Assembly (NCBI GenBank): GCA_033764435.1 | Contig: JANRIX010000044.1 | Coordinates: 1-64,000 of the forward strand | Origin: JAEUMY01 sp033764435 | GTDB lineage: Bacteria; Pseudomonadota; Gammaproteobacteria; Burkholderiales; Usitatibacteraceae | Length of the DNA: 64,000 bases | Reading direction: 5' to 3' | In this document: piece after piece, positions 41,829 through 50,424 of the stretch | How positions within the stretch are numbered: position 1 is the first letter of the stretch | How the letters are laid out: each line of letters begins with the position of its first letter | Made by a program: the position numbers and the translations under genes | Notes under the pieces: model-generated | The model's database searches: none | Told to the model about the DNA's origin: nothing | The model's input: the letters and a program-made list of their open reading frames with translations, nothing else

Positions 41829-42069
41829 CCTGAATCCCGCTGCGCAGGCGCAACGGTCGCATACCTGCAGCGCCAGGCCGTGTCCCCGCTCGGCAAGCCG
41901 CAGCGCAGCACAGCAGCAGGCACATCATCCGGTACGCATTGACCCCGAAATGGTCCGCGCTCGCGATTGCTGATCAGGCGTCAACACGCCGGCTGACCCG
42001 GTCCGGTGTCATCAGCCAGTCACGACATCTCCACACACTCGACACATCGCCCGAGCAGGAGGAGTCCGC

Positions 42070-43239
42070 ATGGATACGCGCACCCGTGGAAAGACCGTTC
42101 AACAGGCTCCGCTCATTCCCCGCCCGGACCGATGTGAACGGATCGCGCTGGTGTTGCAAGGCGGGGGTGCACTGGGTGCCTATCAGGCGGGCGTCTACGA
42201 AGCGCTGCACACGGCGGGGCTCGAGCCAGACTGGGTCTCGGGTGTCTCAATTGGCGCCATCAACGCGGCACTCATTGCCGGCAATCCGCCTGAACGCCGT
42301 CTTGAGCGCCTGCATGCCTTCTGGGATCTGATCACCTCGCGCAAGATCTGGTATCACACACCGGATGGCGATGTGTTTCGCCAGGCGCGAAATGCGGCCA
42401 GCTCGATGCTCACCGTCTCGCTGGGGCAACCCGGATTCTTCAAACCACGCTCACCGGGCCCCTGGATCAGTGCCGCCGGCGCCACCAACGCGACCAGCTA
42501 TTACGACAGCGCACCATTGCGCCAGACCCTGCTGGACCTGATTGACTTCGACCTCCTGAACTCGGGCATCGTCCAGTTCTAGGTAGGTGCCGTGAATGTG
42601 CGCAGCGGCAATTTCGTCTACTTCGACAATCAGCAGGAAATCATCGAACCCGAGCACATCATGGCCAGCGGCGCGCTTCCCCCGGCGCTCCCCATGATCA
42701 AGATCGGCGCGGACTATTTCTGGGATGGCGGCATTGTGTCCAACACCCCGCTGCAGCACCTGCTCGATCTGGAAGACAGCCTGAACGCGTTGGTCTTCCA
42801 GGTCGATTTGTTCAATGCCCGCGGCAACCTGCCGCGCGACATGCAGGAGGTGATGGCGCGCCACAAGGACATCATGTATTCATCCCGCACGCGCTACAAC
42901 ACCGACATCTTCCGCCGCCTGCAACACTGGAAGTCTCGTCTGAAGACTGCGCTGGACAAGGTGCCGGAGGACTCACTCACCGAAGAAGAAAGGAAGCTCA
43001 GAGCCGAGCTGGAGCATCAGCCAGAGATGACCATCCTGCAACTGATCTACCAACAGCAGTCCTACGAAGGCCATGCCAAGGACTATGAATTCTCCGGCAC
43101 GTCCATGCGCGAGCACTGGGCCACCGGACGCGAAGATACCCACCGTACGCTCCTGCGCAAAGACTGGCTGGTCATTCCACCATCGGGCGGAGGCATCGTC
43201 GTGTATGACGTTCACCGCGAGTACGATCGCTGGGCCTGA
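42070..43239 (+). pseudogene. Patatin-like phospholipase interrupted by one amber codon
   Basis: A 390-codon frame intact except for TAG at codon 171 (42580-42582). Before it: anion hole GGGALGAY, nucleophile GVSIGA (Ser60) and the helical cap. After it, in the same frame: VGAVNVRSGNFVYFDN, MASGALPPALP and the catalytic Asp in WDGGIVSNTP (Asp219), then a DUF3734-like C-terminus. Family members have Ser or similar at the stop position, so TCG to TAG is the simplest change. Split genes 42070-42582 and 42592-43239 would each lack half the dyad. Alternatives are readthrough or a sequencing error. Confidence 0.8.
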
Positions 43240-43353
43240 GGGCCTTCGATTCAACCGCCGGGAAGAATCAGCTTGTCACAACCTCGTCGTTGAACCGGAC
43301 ATAGACTTTCGCACGGGGCATCTTGGCCCCGGTGCCGAACCGAGGAGAGACAG

Positions 43354-43725
43354 ATGACGACACTTGAAATTGGCCAGAAGCTGGTGGACTTGTGCATGGA
43401 AGGCAAGAGCAGCGAGGCTCAGGACACGCTGTATGCCGAAGACGCAGTGAGCGTCGAAGTGGCGCCGATGGCGGACATGCCGCAAACCGCCGAAGGGCTG
43501 GAAGCGATCAAGGCGAAGAGCGCCTGGTGGTATGACAATCACGAGATCCACGCCTTCGATGTCTCCGGCCCCTGGCCCCATGGTGATCGCTTCATCGTGA
43601 TTTTCGACCTTGATGTCACCAACAAACCCAGCGGCATGCGCATGCAGATGAGCGAAGCCGGTCTGTACACCGTGGCCGATGGCAAGATCGTGAAGGAAGA
43701 ATTCTTCTACACCATGGAGCCGTGA
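43354..43725 (+). CDS. SnoaL-like (NTF2-fold) protein
   Basis: A 123-residue NTF2-fold protein: helix VDLCMEGKSSEAQDTLYAEDAVSVE, then strands ending VADGKIVKEEFFYTMEP, typical of the SnoaL-like/ketosteroid-isomerase fold. GAGGAG precedes the ATG. These small folds bind diverse ligands, and no catalytic residue can be assigned. It stands alone between the patatin pseudogene and a repeat-containing gap. Confidence 0.8.
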   Translation: MTTLEIGQKLVDLCMEGKSSEAQDTLYAEDAVSVEVAPMADMPQTAEGLEAIKAKSAWWYDNHEIHAFDVSGPWPHGDRFIVIFDLDVTNKPSGMRMQMSEAGLYTVADGKIVKEEFFYTMEP

Positions 43726-43821
43726 CTCGCGGACAGCCCGTCCGCGAAATCATCACGTGCTCCCAGGAAGGCAAGGGCCGGTTGCGTGAGCCATGCAACC
43801 GGCCACATTGAGTGGCGTCCT

Positions 43822-43865
43822 ACTGCCACACGACTGCCACACCACTGCCACACCACTGCCGTACC
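43822..43865. repeat. 11-bp tandem repeat in the gap 43726-44141
   Basis: Four units of ACTGCCACACC type (ACTGCCACACG, ACTGCCACACC twice, ACTGCCGTACC). The 416-base gap holds no other recognisable feature until the promoter/leader of the signalling operon at 44142. Confidence 0.75.
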
Positions 43866-44141
43866 GATGCCGCAGCACCAGACGTGCGTTCATGCATCGG
43901 CGCGCAACTGAACCGCATACCCGCACCTGGCACCACCGGCTCTGACGCAACAGAATCAGACACTCCAAGCAGATCTCGGTGACAAGCCGACCGGTGTTAC
44001 GCCCGCCAGCCCGCCCCGGCACGCTGATGGTCGGAATCGCCAGCTAAAGTTTTTCCAGGCCTTGTCGATAACTCCGAACGATCCGGAAGAGCCCCGGGAA
44101 ACTCCCCATGGCGGCTATCCGGATCGCATGGAGAGGCGGGA

Positions 44142-45068
44142 ATGGACACACCAATCAACAGCGGAGCACCGGCCTCCGGAACCAGCCCGACCGAGGCGCA
44201 GGTACAGGACACCGCGCCTGCGGCGCGCACACTGCTGCTGGTGGATGACGAGGACAACATCCTCACGGCGCTGCGTCGCCTGTTGCGACGGGACGGCTAT
44301 CGCATCCTGACCGCCAATGGCGGCCAGGCGGCGCTGGACCTGCTTGCCAACGAGAAGGTCGATGTCATCGTTTCGGACCAGCGAATGCCCAACATGACGG
44401 GCGTGGATTTTCTCCGGCGAGTGAAAGAGCTGTATCCGGAGACGGTACGCATCGTGCTGTCCGGCTACACCGAACTGCAGTCCATCACCGATGCCATCAA
44501 TGAAGGCGCCATCTACAAATTCCTCACCAAGCCCTGGGAGGATGAGCCGCTGCGCCATCACATCCGCGAAGCCTTCCATGTGAAGGTGATGGGCGATGAC
44601 AATCGCCGCCTTTCCGGACAGTTGCGCACTGCCAACCGCGAGCTGGAGGTGATCAATTCCCAGTTCAATGAGCTGCTGCGCTATCAGGAGCTGCGCATTT
44701 CCTGCGCCAACACCAGCCTGTCCATCGCGCGCGAGGCATTCCATTTGCTGCCGGTGCCGGTGATCGGCGTGGATGACGAGGGCATGATCGCGCTCGCCAA
44801 TCCGGCAGCCACCCGCATGCTGGGCTTCGACGAAACCATTCTGGGCTCGGATGCCGCGCGTACCCTGCCAGGCGAAATGCTCGATCTCCTGGACCATGCC
44901 GGCGAGGGTGCTCGGCAGATCGAGCTGAACGGACGGGGCCTGATCGTGAACTGCTGCCGGATGGGGGCGTCCTCCACCTCCCGAGGCTGGCTGCTCTCCT
45001 GCCTGCCCATGCAATGCGATGAGGCGCTCATCAACCGGGCATCTGAACCCCAACCGGAGAACCATTGA
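44142..45068 (+). CDS. Response regulator with PAS-like C-terminal domain
   Basis: A 308-residue protein: receiver domain at about 29-150 with VDDEDN, the phospho-acceptor Asp in VIVSDQRMPNMTG, LSGYTE and the Lys in LTKPW. It has a helical linker, then a PAS-like domain (about 200-300: LLPVPVIGVDDEGMIALANPAATRML). It has no DNA-binding output, so it probably works through protein contacts. It is first of four genes in a tight operon with an HDOD protein, a histidine kinase and an HD-GYP regulator. Confidence 0.85.
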   Translation: MDTPINSGAPASGTSPTEAQVQDTAPAARTLLLVDDEDNILTALRRLLRRDGYRILTANGGQAALDLLANEKVDVIVSDQRMPNMTGVDFLRRVKELYPETVRIVLSGYTELQSITDAINEGAIYKFLTKPWEDEPLRHHIREAFHVKVMGDDNRRLSGQLRTANRELEVINSQFNELLRYQELRISCANTSLSIAREAFHLLPVPVIGVDDEGMIALANPAATRMLGFDETILGSDAARTLPGEMLDLLDHAGEGARQIELNGRGLIVNCCRMGASSTSRGWLLSCLPMQCDEALINRASEPQPENH

Positions 45069-45070
45069 AG

Positions 45071-45997
45071 ATGGAACCCACCCAAAACCGCCTGCGCGAG
45101 CAGGGCACCACGACCCTGCCCCCGTCCGTGGCCACCGCGCTGATCGACAACGATTGCAAGCCACTCAATGTCGGCGAGATCGAGGATGTCGTGCGCAATC
45201 TGCCCGCGCTGCCCGGCGTGGTGGTGGAGCTGCTCGCCACGTTGCGCGACAACGACGCGAGCCTGGATCGCATGGCCGAGCTCATCGCCACCGACCAGAG
45301 CCTGGCCGCGCGCGCATTGCGCCTGGCCAACTCGCCCTTCTACGGGATGCCGCGCAAGGTCACCAGCATTGCTGAAGCCATCGCCCTCGTGGGCGTAGCG
45401 TCCATCCGCACCATCGTGCTGGCCGCTTCGCTCCCGGGTCACTTCCGCGTGGCGCGCAAATCGGGATTCGACCTCGATCGATTCTGGCGCCACAGCATCT
45501 CCGCAGCCATCGCAGCCAAGTCTTTCGCCCATCTGCATGGCGGCAAGGAAAACGACGCCTTCGTCGCCGTTCTGCTCCATGACATCGGCAAGCTGGTGCT
45601 GGCCATCGGCTTTCCCGATCGCTACGCGTTGGTGCTGTCGCGCCTCCGTGCGCACGAAATTGATCCCCGGGAAATTGAAGCCGGCGTATTCGCCACCGAC
45701 CACACCGTGGTGGGCGGGTTGCTGGCGCAGCGCTGGAATCTGCCCACGCAGATCGTGTCGGTGATTTCCGATCACCACAATCCGGATCTGTTCGAGGAGT
45801 ATCCGCTGACTGCGATCGTGTACACGGCCAATTATCTGGTGCGTTGCCTGGAACATCCGGACGATCCGATCTGGCGGGGCGTCGCGCTCGACATTTGCGG
45901 GCGCCGTCTCGGCGTGACCGAGGAGCAACTGGACGCGATCCTGGCGTCCACGGCCGACCAGGTGGAGGCGCTGTACACCTCGCTGGCCCAGGACTGA
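45071..45997 (+). CDS. HDOD-domain signalling protein
   Basis: A 308-residue protein with an HDOD domain (about 35-235): PALPGVVVELLATL, SLAARALRLANSPFYG, ALVGVASIRTIV, and the HD-like HLHGGKENDAFVAVLLHDIGKLVL. HDOD proteins link two-component and c-di-GMP circuits and often lack hydrolase activity. TTG at 45065 would add two residues; I chose the ATG at 45071. Second in the four-gene signalling operon. Confidence 0.88.
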   Translation: MEPTQNRLREQGTTTLPPSVATALIDNDCKPLNVGEIEDVVRNLPALPGVVVELLATLRDNDASLDRMAELIATDQSLAARALRLANSPFYGMPRKVTSIAEAIALVGVASIRTIVLAASLPGHFRVARKSGFDLDRFWRHSISAAIAAKSFAHLHGGKENDAFVAVLLHDIGKLVLAIGFPDRYALVLSRLRAHEIDPREIEAGVFATDHTVVGGLLAQRWNLPTQIVSVISDHHNPDLFEEYPLTAIVYTANYLVRCLEHPDDPIWRGVALDICGRRLGVTEEQLDAILASTADQVEALYTSLAQD

Positions 45998-46009
45998 GGG
46001 AGTGCATCC

Positions 46010-47536
46010 ATGCCCGCCGCGCCGATGACATCGTTGCCGATCGAGACACGCACCGCCAACGCTGCAAGCCCCAATCCCGCTGCGAGCGCCACCGGCACTC
46101 CAGGTGCAGCCGGCGTTCCCGGCGTACCCGTCGAATTCATGCGCAAGCTGCTCGACGCCCATGGCACGGCCACCTTCGTGATCGACAACAACCACGTCAT
46201 CACCGCCTGGAATGCGGCGTGCGAGCGGCTGACCGGTCTCGCCGCCCGGGACATGGTTGGCACCAGCCGCCAGTGGCACCCCCGACCGCCGGAGCAGCGC
46301 GCCACGCTGGCCGACCTGGTCCTGACCGGTGCCGTTGCCATCAGCGAGGATGGCCAGGTGCGGCCGTGCGCCCATCTGGCGGATGCCTACGAATGCAGGG
46401 TCCATTATCCCGATCTGGGCGAGAGCGGGCTATGGCTGCACTGTGTGGCAGCACCGCTGTTTGACGAGCATGGTGTGATGATCGGCGCCATTGAAACCCT
46501 GGTGCCGTTCGACCCGCCTGACACGGATGACGAAGCCGCCCGCCCCGCCATCGAGGAGATGGTCGCGGCGCGCACCCAGCAGCTCAAGCAGGCCAATCTT
46601 GCGCTGGAAGGCGACATCCGCCGCCGCAAGGATGTGGAGCGCGAAGTGCTGCGCCGCAATGCCGAGCTGGTGGATCTGAACGCGCGTCTGTCCAAGGCGC
46701 AGGAACAGTTGATGCAATCCGAACGCCTGGCCTCCATTGGCCAGCTCGCGGCCGGTGTTGCGCACGAAATCAACAACCCCATCGGGTTCATCTTTTCCAA
46801 CTTCAGCACGCTGGACAACTACCTCGCCGATCTCTTCCGCATGCTCGATGCCTACGAGGCCGCCGAGCGGCTCCTCGCCACCGGTCCGGAGGCCGATGCC
46901 ATCCGGGCGCTGCGCCAGGAGATCGAGCTCCAATACCTCAAGGAAGACATTCCCCAGCTCATGGCGGAATCGCGCGACGGCATCGTGCGGGTGCGCAAGA
47001 TCGTGCAGGACCTCAAGGATTTCTCGCGCGTCGATGGCAACGCCGACTGGCAGTGGACCAACCTGCACACCGGCATCGATTCCACGCTCAACATCGTCAA
47101 CAACGAAATCAAATACAAGGCGGACGTGGTGAAGGAGTACGGCCAGCTGCCGGACATCGAATGCCTGCCCTCGCAAATCAACCAGGTCATCATGAACCTG
47201 CTGGTCAACGCCTCGCATGCCATCGGCAAGGAACGTGGCCGCATCACGCTGCGCACCGGCGTGCAGGGCGAGCAGGTGTGGATCGAGGTGGAGGACAACG
47301 GCACGGGCATGCCCAAGGATGTGCAGTCGCGAATATTCGATCCCTTCTTCACCACCAAACCGGTGGGCAAGGGCACGGGGCTGGGGCTGTCGCTGTCGTA
47401 CGGCATCGTGCAAAAGCATGGCGGCCGCATCAGCGTGAACAGCGAGGTCGGCAAGGGCACCACGTTCCGCGTGGAGCTGCCCATCCAGCGCATGCAGCCC
47501 GAGGCCCTGTCCGAGACCTTGCAGGAGGCCGCATGA
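46010..47536 (+). CDS. PAS-domain sensor histidine kinase
   Basis: A 508-residue soluble kinase. An Ala/Pro-rich start precedes a PAS domain (about 45-165), a coiled-coil linker (about 185-240), a HisKA-like dimerisation domain with phospho-accepting His in AAGVAHEINNPIGF, and a HATPase_c domain with N box (NLLVNASHAIG), G1 (VEDNGTGMP), FDPFFTTKP and G2 (GKGTGLGLSLSY). No membrane segment, so it senses an intracellular cue. Its likely partners are the receivers encoded before and after it. A near-copy of the palindrome encodes SRIFDPF. Confidence 0.93.
   Translation: MPAAPMTSLPIETRTANAASPNPAASATGTPGAAGVPGVPVEFMRKLLDAHGTATFVIDNNHVITAWNAACERLTGLAARDMVGTSRQWHPRPPEQRATLADLVLTGAVAISEDGQVRPCAHLADAYECRVHYPDLGESGLWLHCVAAPLFDEHGVMIGAIETLVPFDPPDTDDEAARPAIEEMVAARTQQLKQANLALEGDIRRRKDVEREVLRRNAELVDLNARLSKAQEQLMQSERLASIGQLAAGVAHEINNPIGFIFSNFSTLDNYLADLFRMLDAYEAAERLLATGPEADAIRALRQEIELQYLKEDIPQLMAESRDGIVRVRKIVQDLKDFSRVDGNADWQWTNLHTGIDSTLNIVNNEIKYKADVVKEYGQLPDIECLPSQINQVIMNLLVNASHAIGKERGRITLRTGVQGEQVWIEVEDNGTGMPKDVQSRIFDPFFTTKPVGKGTGLGLSLSYGIVQKHGGRISVNSEVGKGTTFRVELPIQRMQPEALSETLQEAA
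47329..47340. repeat. One-mismatch copy of the iterated palindrome (GCGAATATTCGA)
   Basis: Within the histidine kinase gene, in frame as RIFD of the conserved FDPFF motif region, so it could be chance codon use. Confidence 0.4.
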
Positions 47537-48888
47537 ACGCGGTCGTCGATCGGCCGCAGTCGCCGCCTGCCGAAGGCGGTGCATCCGGCAGCGAGTGGGG
47601 CGTGCTGTGCGTGGATGACGAGCCCAGCATCCTGTCGTCGCTGCGTCGCGTGTTCCGGCCGACGGGCAATCGCCTGTTCGTCGCCACGTCCGGGCAGGAA
47701 GGGCTCGCCATCCTGGCACGAGAATCCATCGATGTCGTCATTTCCGACATGCGCATGCCGGAGATGAACGGCGCCGAGTTTCTCGAGCGGGTGCGCGAGG
47801 ACTGGCCTGACACCGTGCGCATGCTGCTCACCGGCTATGCCGACATGCAATCCACCGTCGCCGCCATCAACAATGGCGGCATTCATCGCTACATCTCCAA
47901 GCCGTGGAACGACACCGACCTGCTGGCCACCGTGCGCGAGGCGCTGGAGAAGAAATCGCTCAAGCGCGACAAGGAGCGGCTGGAGCGCGTGGTGCGCCAG
48001 CAAAACGAGGAGCTGAAGCTCCTCAACCGCGGCCTCGAAGAAAGAGTGTCCGAGCGCACGCAGGAACTCACGCTCGCGCTGGAGAACCTGAAGGTTGCCA
48101 ACACGCAGTTGCACCAGAACTTCATCACCACCATCAAGGTGTTCGCCAACGTCATCGAAATGCGCGGTGGCTCGCTCTCCGGCCACTCGCGGCGGGTGGC
48201 GGACCATGCCCGCAAGATCGCCACCCGCATGGGGCTCACCGCCAACGAGGCGCAAGAGGTGTTTCTGGCCGGGCTGCTGCATGACATCGGCAAGATCGGC
48301 CTCACTGACGACGTGCTCGCCACGCCGGTGACGCGACTCACGGGCGACCAGCTCGCGGCGTATCGCAAGCATGCGGGCAGCGGTGCCCATGCCTTGATGG
48401 CGCTCGACGGCATGCATCAGGTGGCCGAGGTGATTGCCGCCCACCATGAACACTTTGACGGCACCGGCTACCCACGCGCACTCACCGGCCTCGCCATTCC
48501 GCTCGCGGCGCGTATCGTGGCCGTGGCCAACGACTATGACGGCCTGCGCCACGGCACGCTGGCACCGCGCCGCATGAGTCACGACGAGGCCATCCATCTG
48601 CTGCAGTCCCAGGCCGGTCGTCGCTACGACCCGCAGGTGGTGAATGCCTTTGCCGAGGTGGTGAATGCCGAGCCGCAGGCCGGCCATCCTGCCGAGCGCA
48701 GCGTGTCGGTGTTCGATCTCAAACCGGGCATGCGCACCGTGCAGGATGTGGTGGGCAGCAAGGGGGTGCTCCTGCTCGCGGCGGATTTCGTTCTGGACCA
48801 GGTGGTGATCGACCAGATGATGCGCTACTGCCGGGAAGAAGATCCCAAGCTGCAGCTGCTGGTGGAGTTGCCCGCCGGGAAGGCGTGA
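47533..48888 (+). CDS. Response regulator with HD-GYP c-di-GMP phosphodiesterase domain
   Basis: A 451-residue protein. The receiver (about 22-145) has VDDEPS, Asp in VVISDMRMPEMNG and Lys in ISKPW. A coiled-coil linker (about 150-200) is followed by an HD-GYP domain: GHSRRVADHA, LLHDIGKIGL, HHEHFDGTGYP (HD and GYP intact), then a C-terminal extension. It should hydrolyse c-di-GMP when phosphorylated. The ATGA overlap with the histidine kinase gene supports them as cognate partners. Confidence 0.94.
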   Translation: MNAVVDRPQSPPAEGGASGSEWGVLCVDDEPSILSSLRRVFRPTGNRLFVATSGQEGLAILARESIDVVISDMRMPEMNGAEFLERVREDWPDTVRMLLTGYADMQSTVAAINNGGIHRYISKPWNDTDLLATVREALEKKSLKRDKERLERVVRQQNEELKLLNRGLEERVSERTQELTLALENLKVANTQLHQNFITTIKVFANVIEMRGGSLSGHSRRVADHARKIATRMGLTANEAQEVFLAGLLHDIGKIGLTDDVLATPVTRLTGDQLAAYRKHAGSGAHALMALDGMHQVAEVIAAHHEHFDGTGYPRALTGLAIPLAARIVAVANDYDGLRHGTLAPRRMSHDEAIHLLQSQAGRRYDPQVVNAFAEVVNAEPQAGHPAERSVSVFDLKPGMRTVQDVVGSKGVLLLAADFVLDQVVIDQMMRYCREEDPKLQLLVELPAGKA

Positions 48889-48953
48889 ATGAGGGGTGTG
48901 AGCCTGGCGCCTGATGCAGCGGCGTGAAGAACGACTGATGCAACGGCGACGTT

Positions 48954-48965
48954 GCGAATATTCGC
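48954..48965. repeat. Iterated palindrome GCGAATATTCGC (copy 16)
   Basis: Exact 14-bp form in the gap after the signalling operon, next to a duplicated gene fragment. Confidence 0.9.
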
Positions 48966-48980
48966 ATCTAGCGCCCGTTA

Positions 48981-49024
48981 CTTCACCCGCCTCATTTCAC
49001 GCGCCTCAACACCGCCTTGAACCG
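48981..49024 (-). other. Partial duplicate of the 3' end of the gene at 54163
   Basis: 28 bases identical to 54138-54165, followed by the same ACACCGCCTTGAACCG that encodes the C-terminus (FKAVLKRVK-like) of the lipocalin-like protein 5 kb away. A palindrome copy precedes both versions by 15-20 bases. It looks like a relic of duplication or recombination. Confidence 0.6.
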
Positions 49025-49069
49025 AGTATATGGGGGCAGATGGTGTCTCACCCCATTTGTTTGCTCCGT

Positions 49070-49594
49070 TTATCTGCGGGGCGCTGGCAGGCAGTACGTT
49101 TGCTCCGTGCAGGGTTCTCCGCGAAACACCACCTGCTCCGACCGGGCCAAGACCATGCCCACTCGCTCCAGCAGACGAATTGACGGCGCATTACGCGCAT
49201 CCGTCACGGCAATGATCTCCTTTGCCGGCGTCATGTCGAAGATCATCGCCGCGGCCTCCAGCACTGCCAGCGAAGCGAATCCCTGCTCCTGATGCGCTGG
49301 CGCCAGCGTGAAGCCGATTTCCGCGCGCGCCTGATCGGCATCGATGAAGACGCCGACATCGCCCAGCAGGCTGTCGTCCGAATCGCGCGCGATAGCGATC
49401 TGGGACCAGTGGCCCGCCTGAAGCAGGGGCGCCGAATTGACATCCGCCAGGAACGCAGTCGCCTCTGCATCCGACATCACAGTCCATCCCTGGTACCGAC
49501 CGACAATCGGGTCAGTGCGATAGGCCTGAAATTGCACGAGGTCTGTTGGGCGAAGACGGCGCAGTGCAATCGGGGGGCGTGTTCTGGGGAGCAT
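49070..49594 (-). CDS. GNAT acetyltransferase, RimJ/RimL-like
   Basis: A 174-residue acetyltransferase of the RimJ/RimL type: IALRRLRPTDLVQFQAYRTDP at the start, AEIGFTLAPAHQEQGFASLAVL (acetyl-CoA loop, with Gln where many have Gly), and NAPSIRLLERVGM. The target may be a ribosomal protein or a small molecule. It is convergent with the HD-GYP gene and followed on the other side by a G9 homopolymer. Confidence 0.82.
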   Translation of the reverse strand: MLPRTRPPIALRRLRPTDLVQFQAYRTDPIVGRYQGWTVMSDAEATAFLADVNSAPLLQAGHWSQIAIARDSDDSLLGDVGVFIDADQARAEIGFTLAPAHQEQGFASLAVLEAAAMIFDMTPAKEIIAVTDARNAPSIRLLERVGMVLARSEQVVFRGEPCTEQTYCLPAPRR

Positions 49595-49659
49595 TGGTCG
49601 TCAATGGGGTCACGCTTGCGGGGGGGGGAAGGTTAACCCACCTCGCCGAGTTCATCCGC

Positions 49660-50424
49660 TCACATCTGCTTGAACCGCCCGCTGAACGTGGCGGAGACAC
49701 TCACCGTCTCCTTCACCCCCGCGAGACGCACGAGCAGCTTCCCGCTTTCATCGCGCGTCACGCGCTCGATGGCCGAGGCGCGGATGACAGCACTGCGGTG
49801 CACCTGCCAGAACTCATCCGGGTCCAGCTCGTTCACCAGATCCTTCAGCGGCATGCGGATATAGCGCTCGCGCTGGGCGGTGATGACGGCAGTGTACTTG
49901 TCGCGCGATTGGAAGAGCAGCACTTCGGAGGTGGCGATGACATCAATCTCCGCACCCAGCCCGCAGTTCAACCAGCGCAGATGCTTCTTTTCTGGTGCGC
50001 GCAATTGCTGGAGTGCGGCAATGAGCCTTGCATCCACCTGCGGCGCGTCCTGGCTGGCGGCGGGCTGACGCGCCTGCAAGCGCGCCACGGTTTCGCGCAA
50101 TCGTTCGGTGCGCACCGGCTTCAGCAGATAATCCACGGCGCGCGATTCGAAGGCCTCGATCGCGTGGTCCTCATAAGCGGTCACAAACACGATTCGCGGC
50201 GCACCCGGGCTGCCCGCCAACTGACGCGCCACATCCAGCCCGGATAGGCCGGGCATGCGGATATCGAGAAACAGAATGTCCGGCGCCAGCTCATCCACCA
50301 TCGCCAGGGCCTCGCCACCGTTGTGCGCAAGGCCCACGATCTGCAGTTCGGGCCATAGTGCCGTCAGCTCATCACGCAGCGCGTCGGCCAGACGCGGTTC
50401 GTCATCACAAATCAGGGCGCGCAT
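49660..50424 (-). CDS. LytTR-type response regulator
   Basis: A 254-residue regulator: receiver (about 1-120) with Asp in ILFLDIRMPGLSG and Lys in LLKPV, and a C-terminal LytTR DNA-binding domain (about 150-250) with IDVIATSEVLLFQSRDKYTAV and FWQVHRSAVIRASAIERV. AlgR/LytR-like proteins bind direct repeats upstream of targets. Its ATG overlaps the histidine kinase stop (TGATG). Targets are unknown; none is obvious nearby. Confidence 0.92.
   Translation of the reverse strand: MRALICDDEPRLADALRDELTALWPELQIVGLAHNGGEALAMVDELAPDILFLDIRMPGLSGLDVARQLAGSPGAPRIVFVTAYEDHAIEAFESRAVDYLLKPVRTERLRETVARLQARQPAASQDAPQVDARLIAALQQLRAPEKKHLRWLNCGLGAEIDVIATSEVLLFQSRDKYTAVITAQRERYIRMPLKDLVNELDPDEFWQVHRSAVIRASAIERVTRDESGKLLVRLAGVKETVSVSATFSGRFKQM

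Noticed and set aside
43822..43865. 11-bp tandem units as a CRISPR array or iteron origin
   Set aside because: Too short, no spacers, no replication gene or AT-rich melting region beside it.
49618..49632. G-homopolymer near 49620 as a phase-variation switch
   Set aside because: It lies between genes and past the LytTR regulator stop, so it shifts no reading frame.
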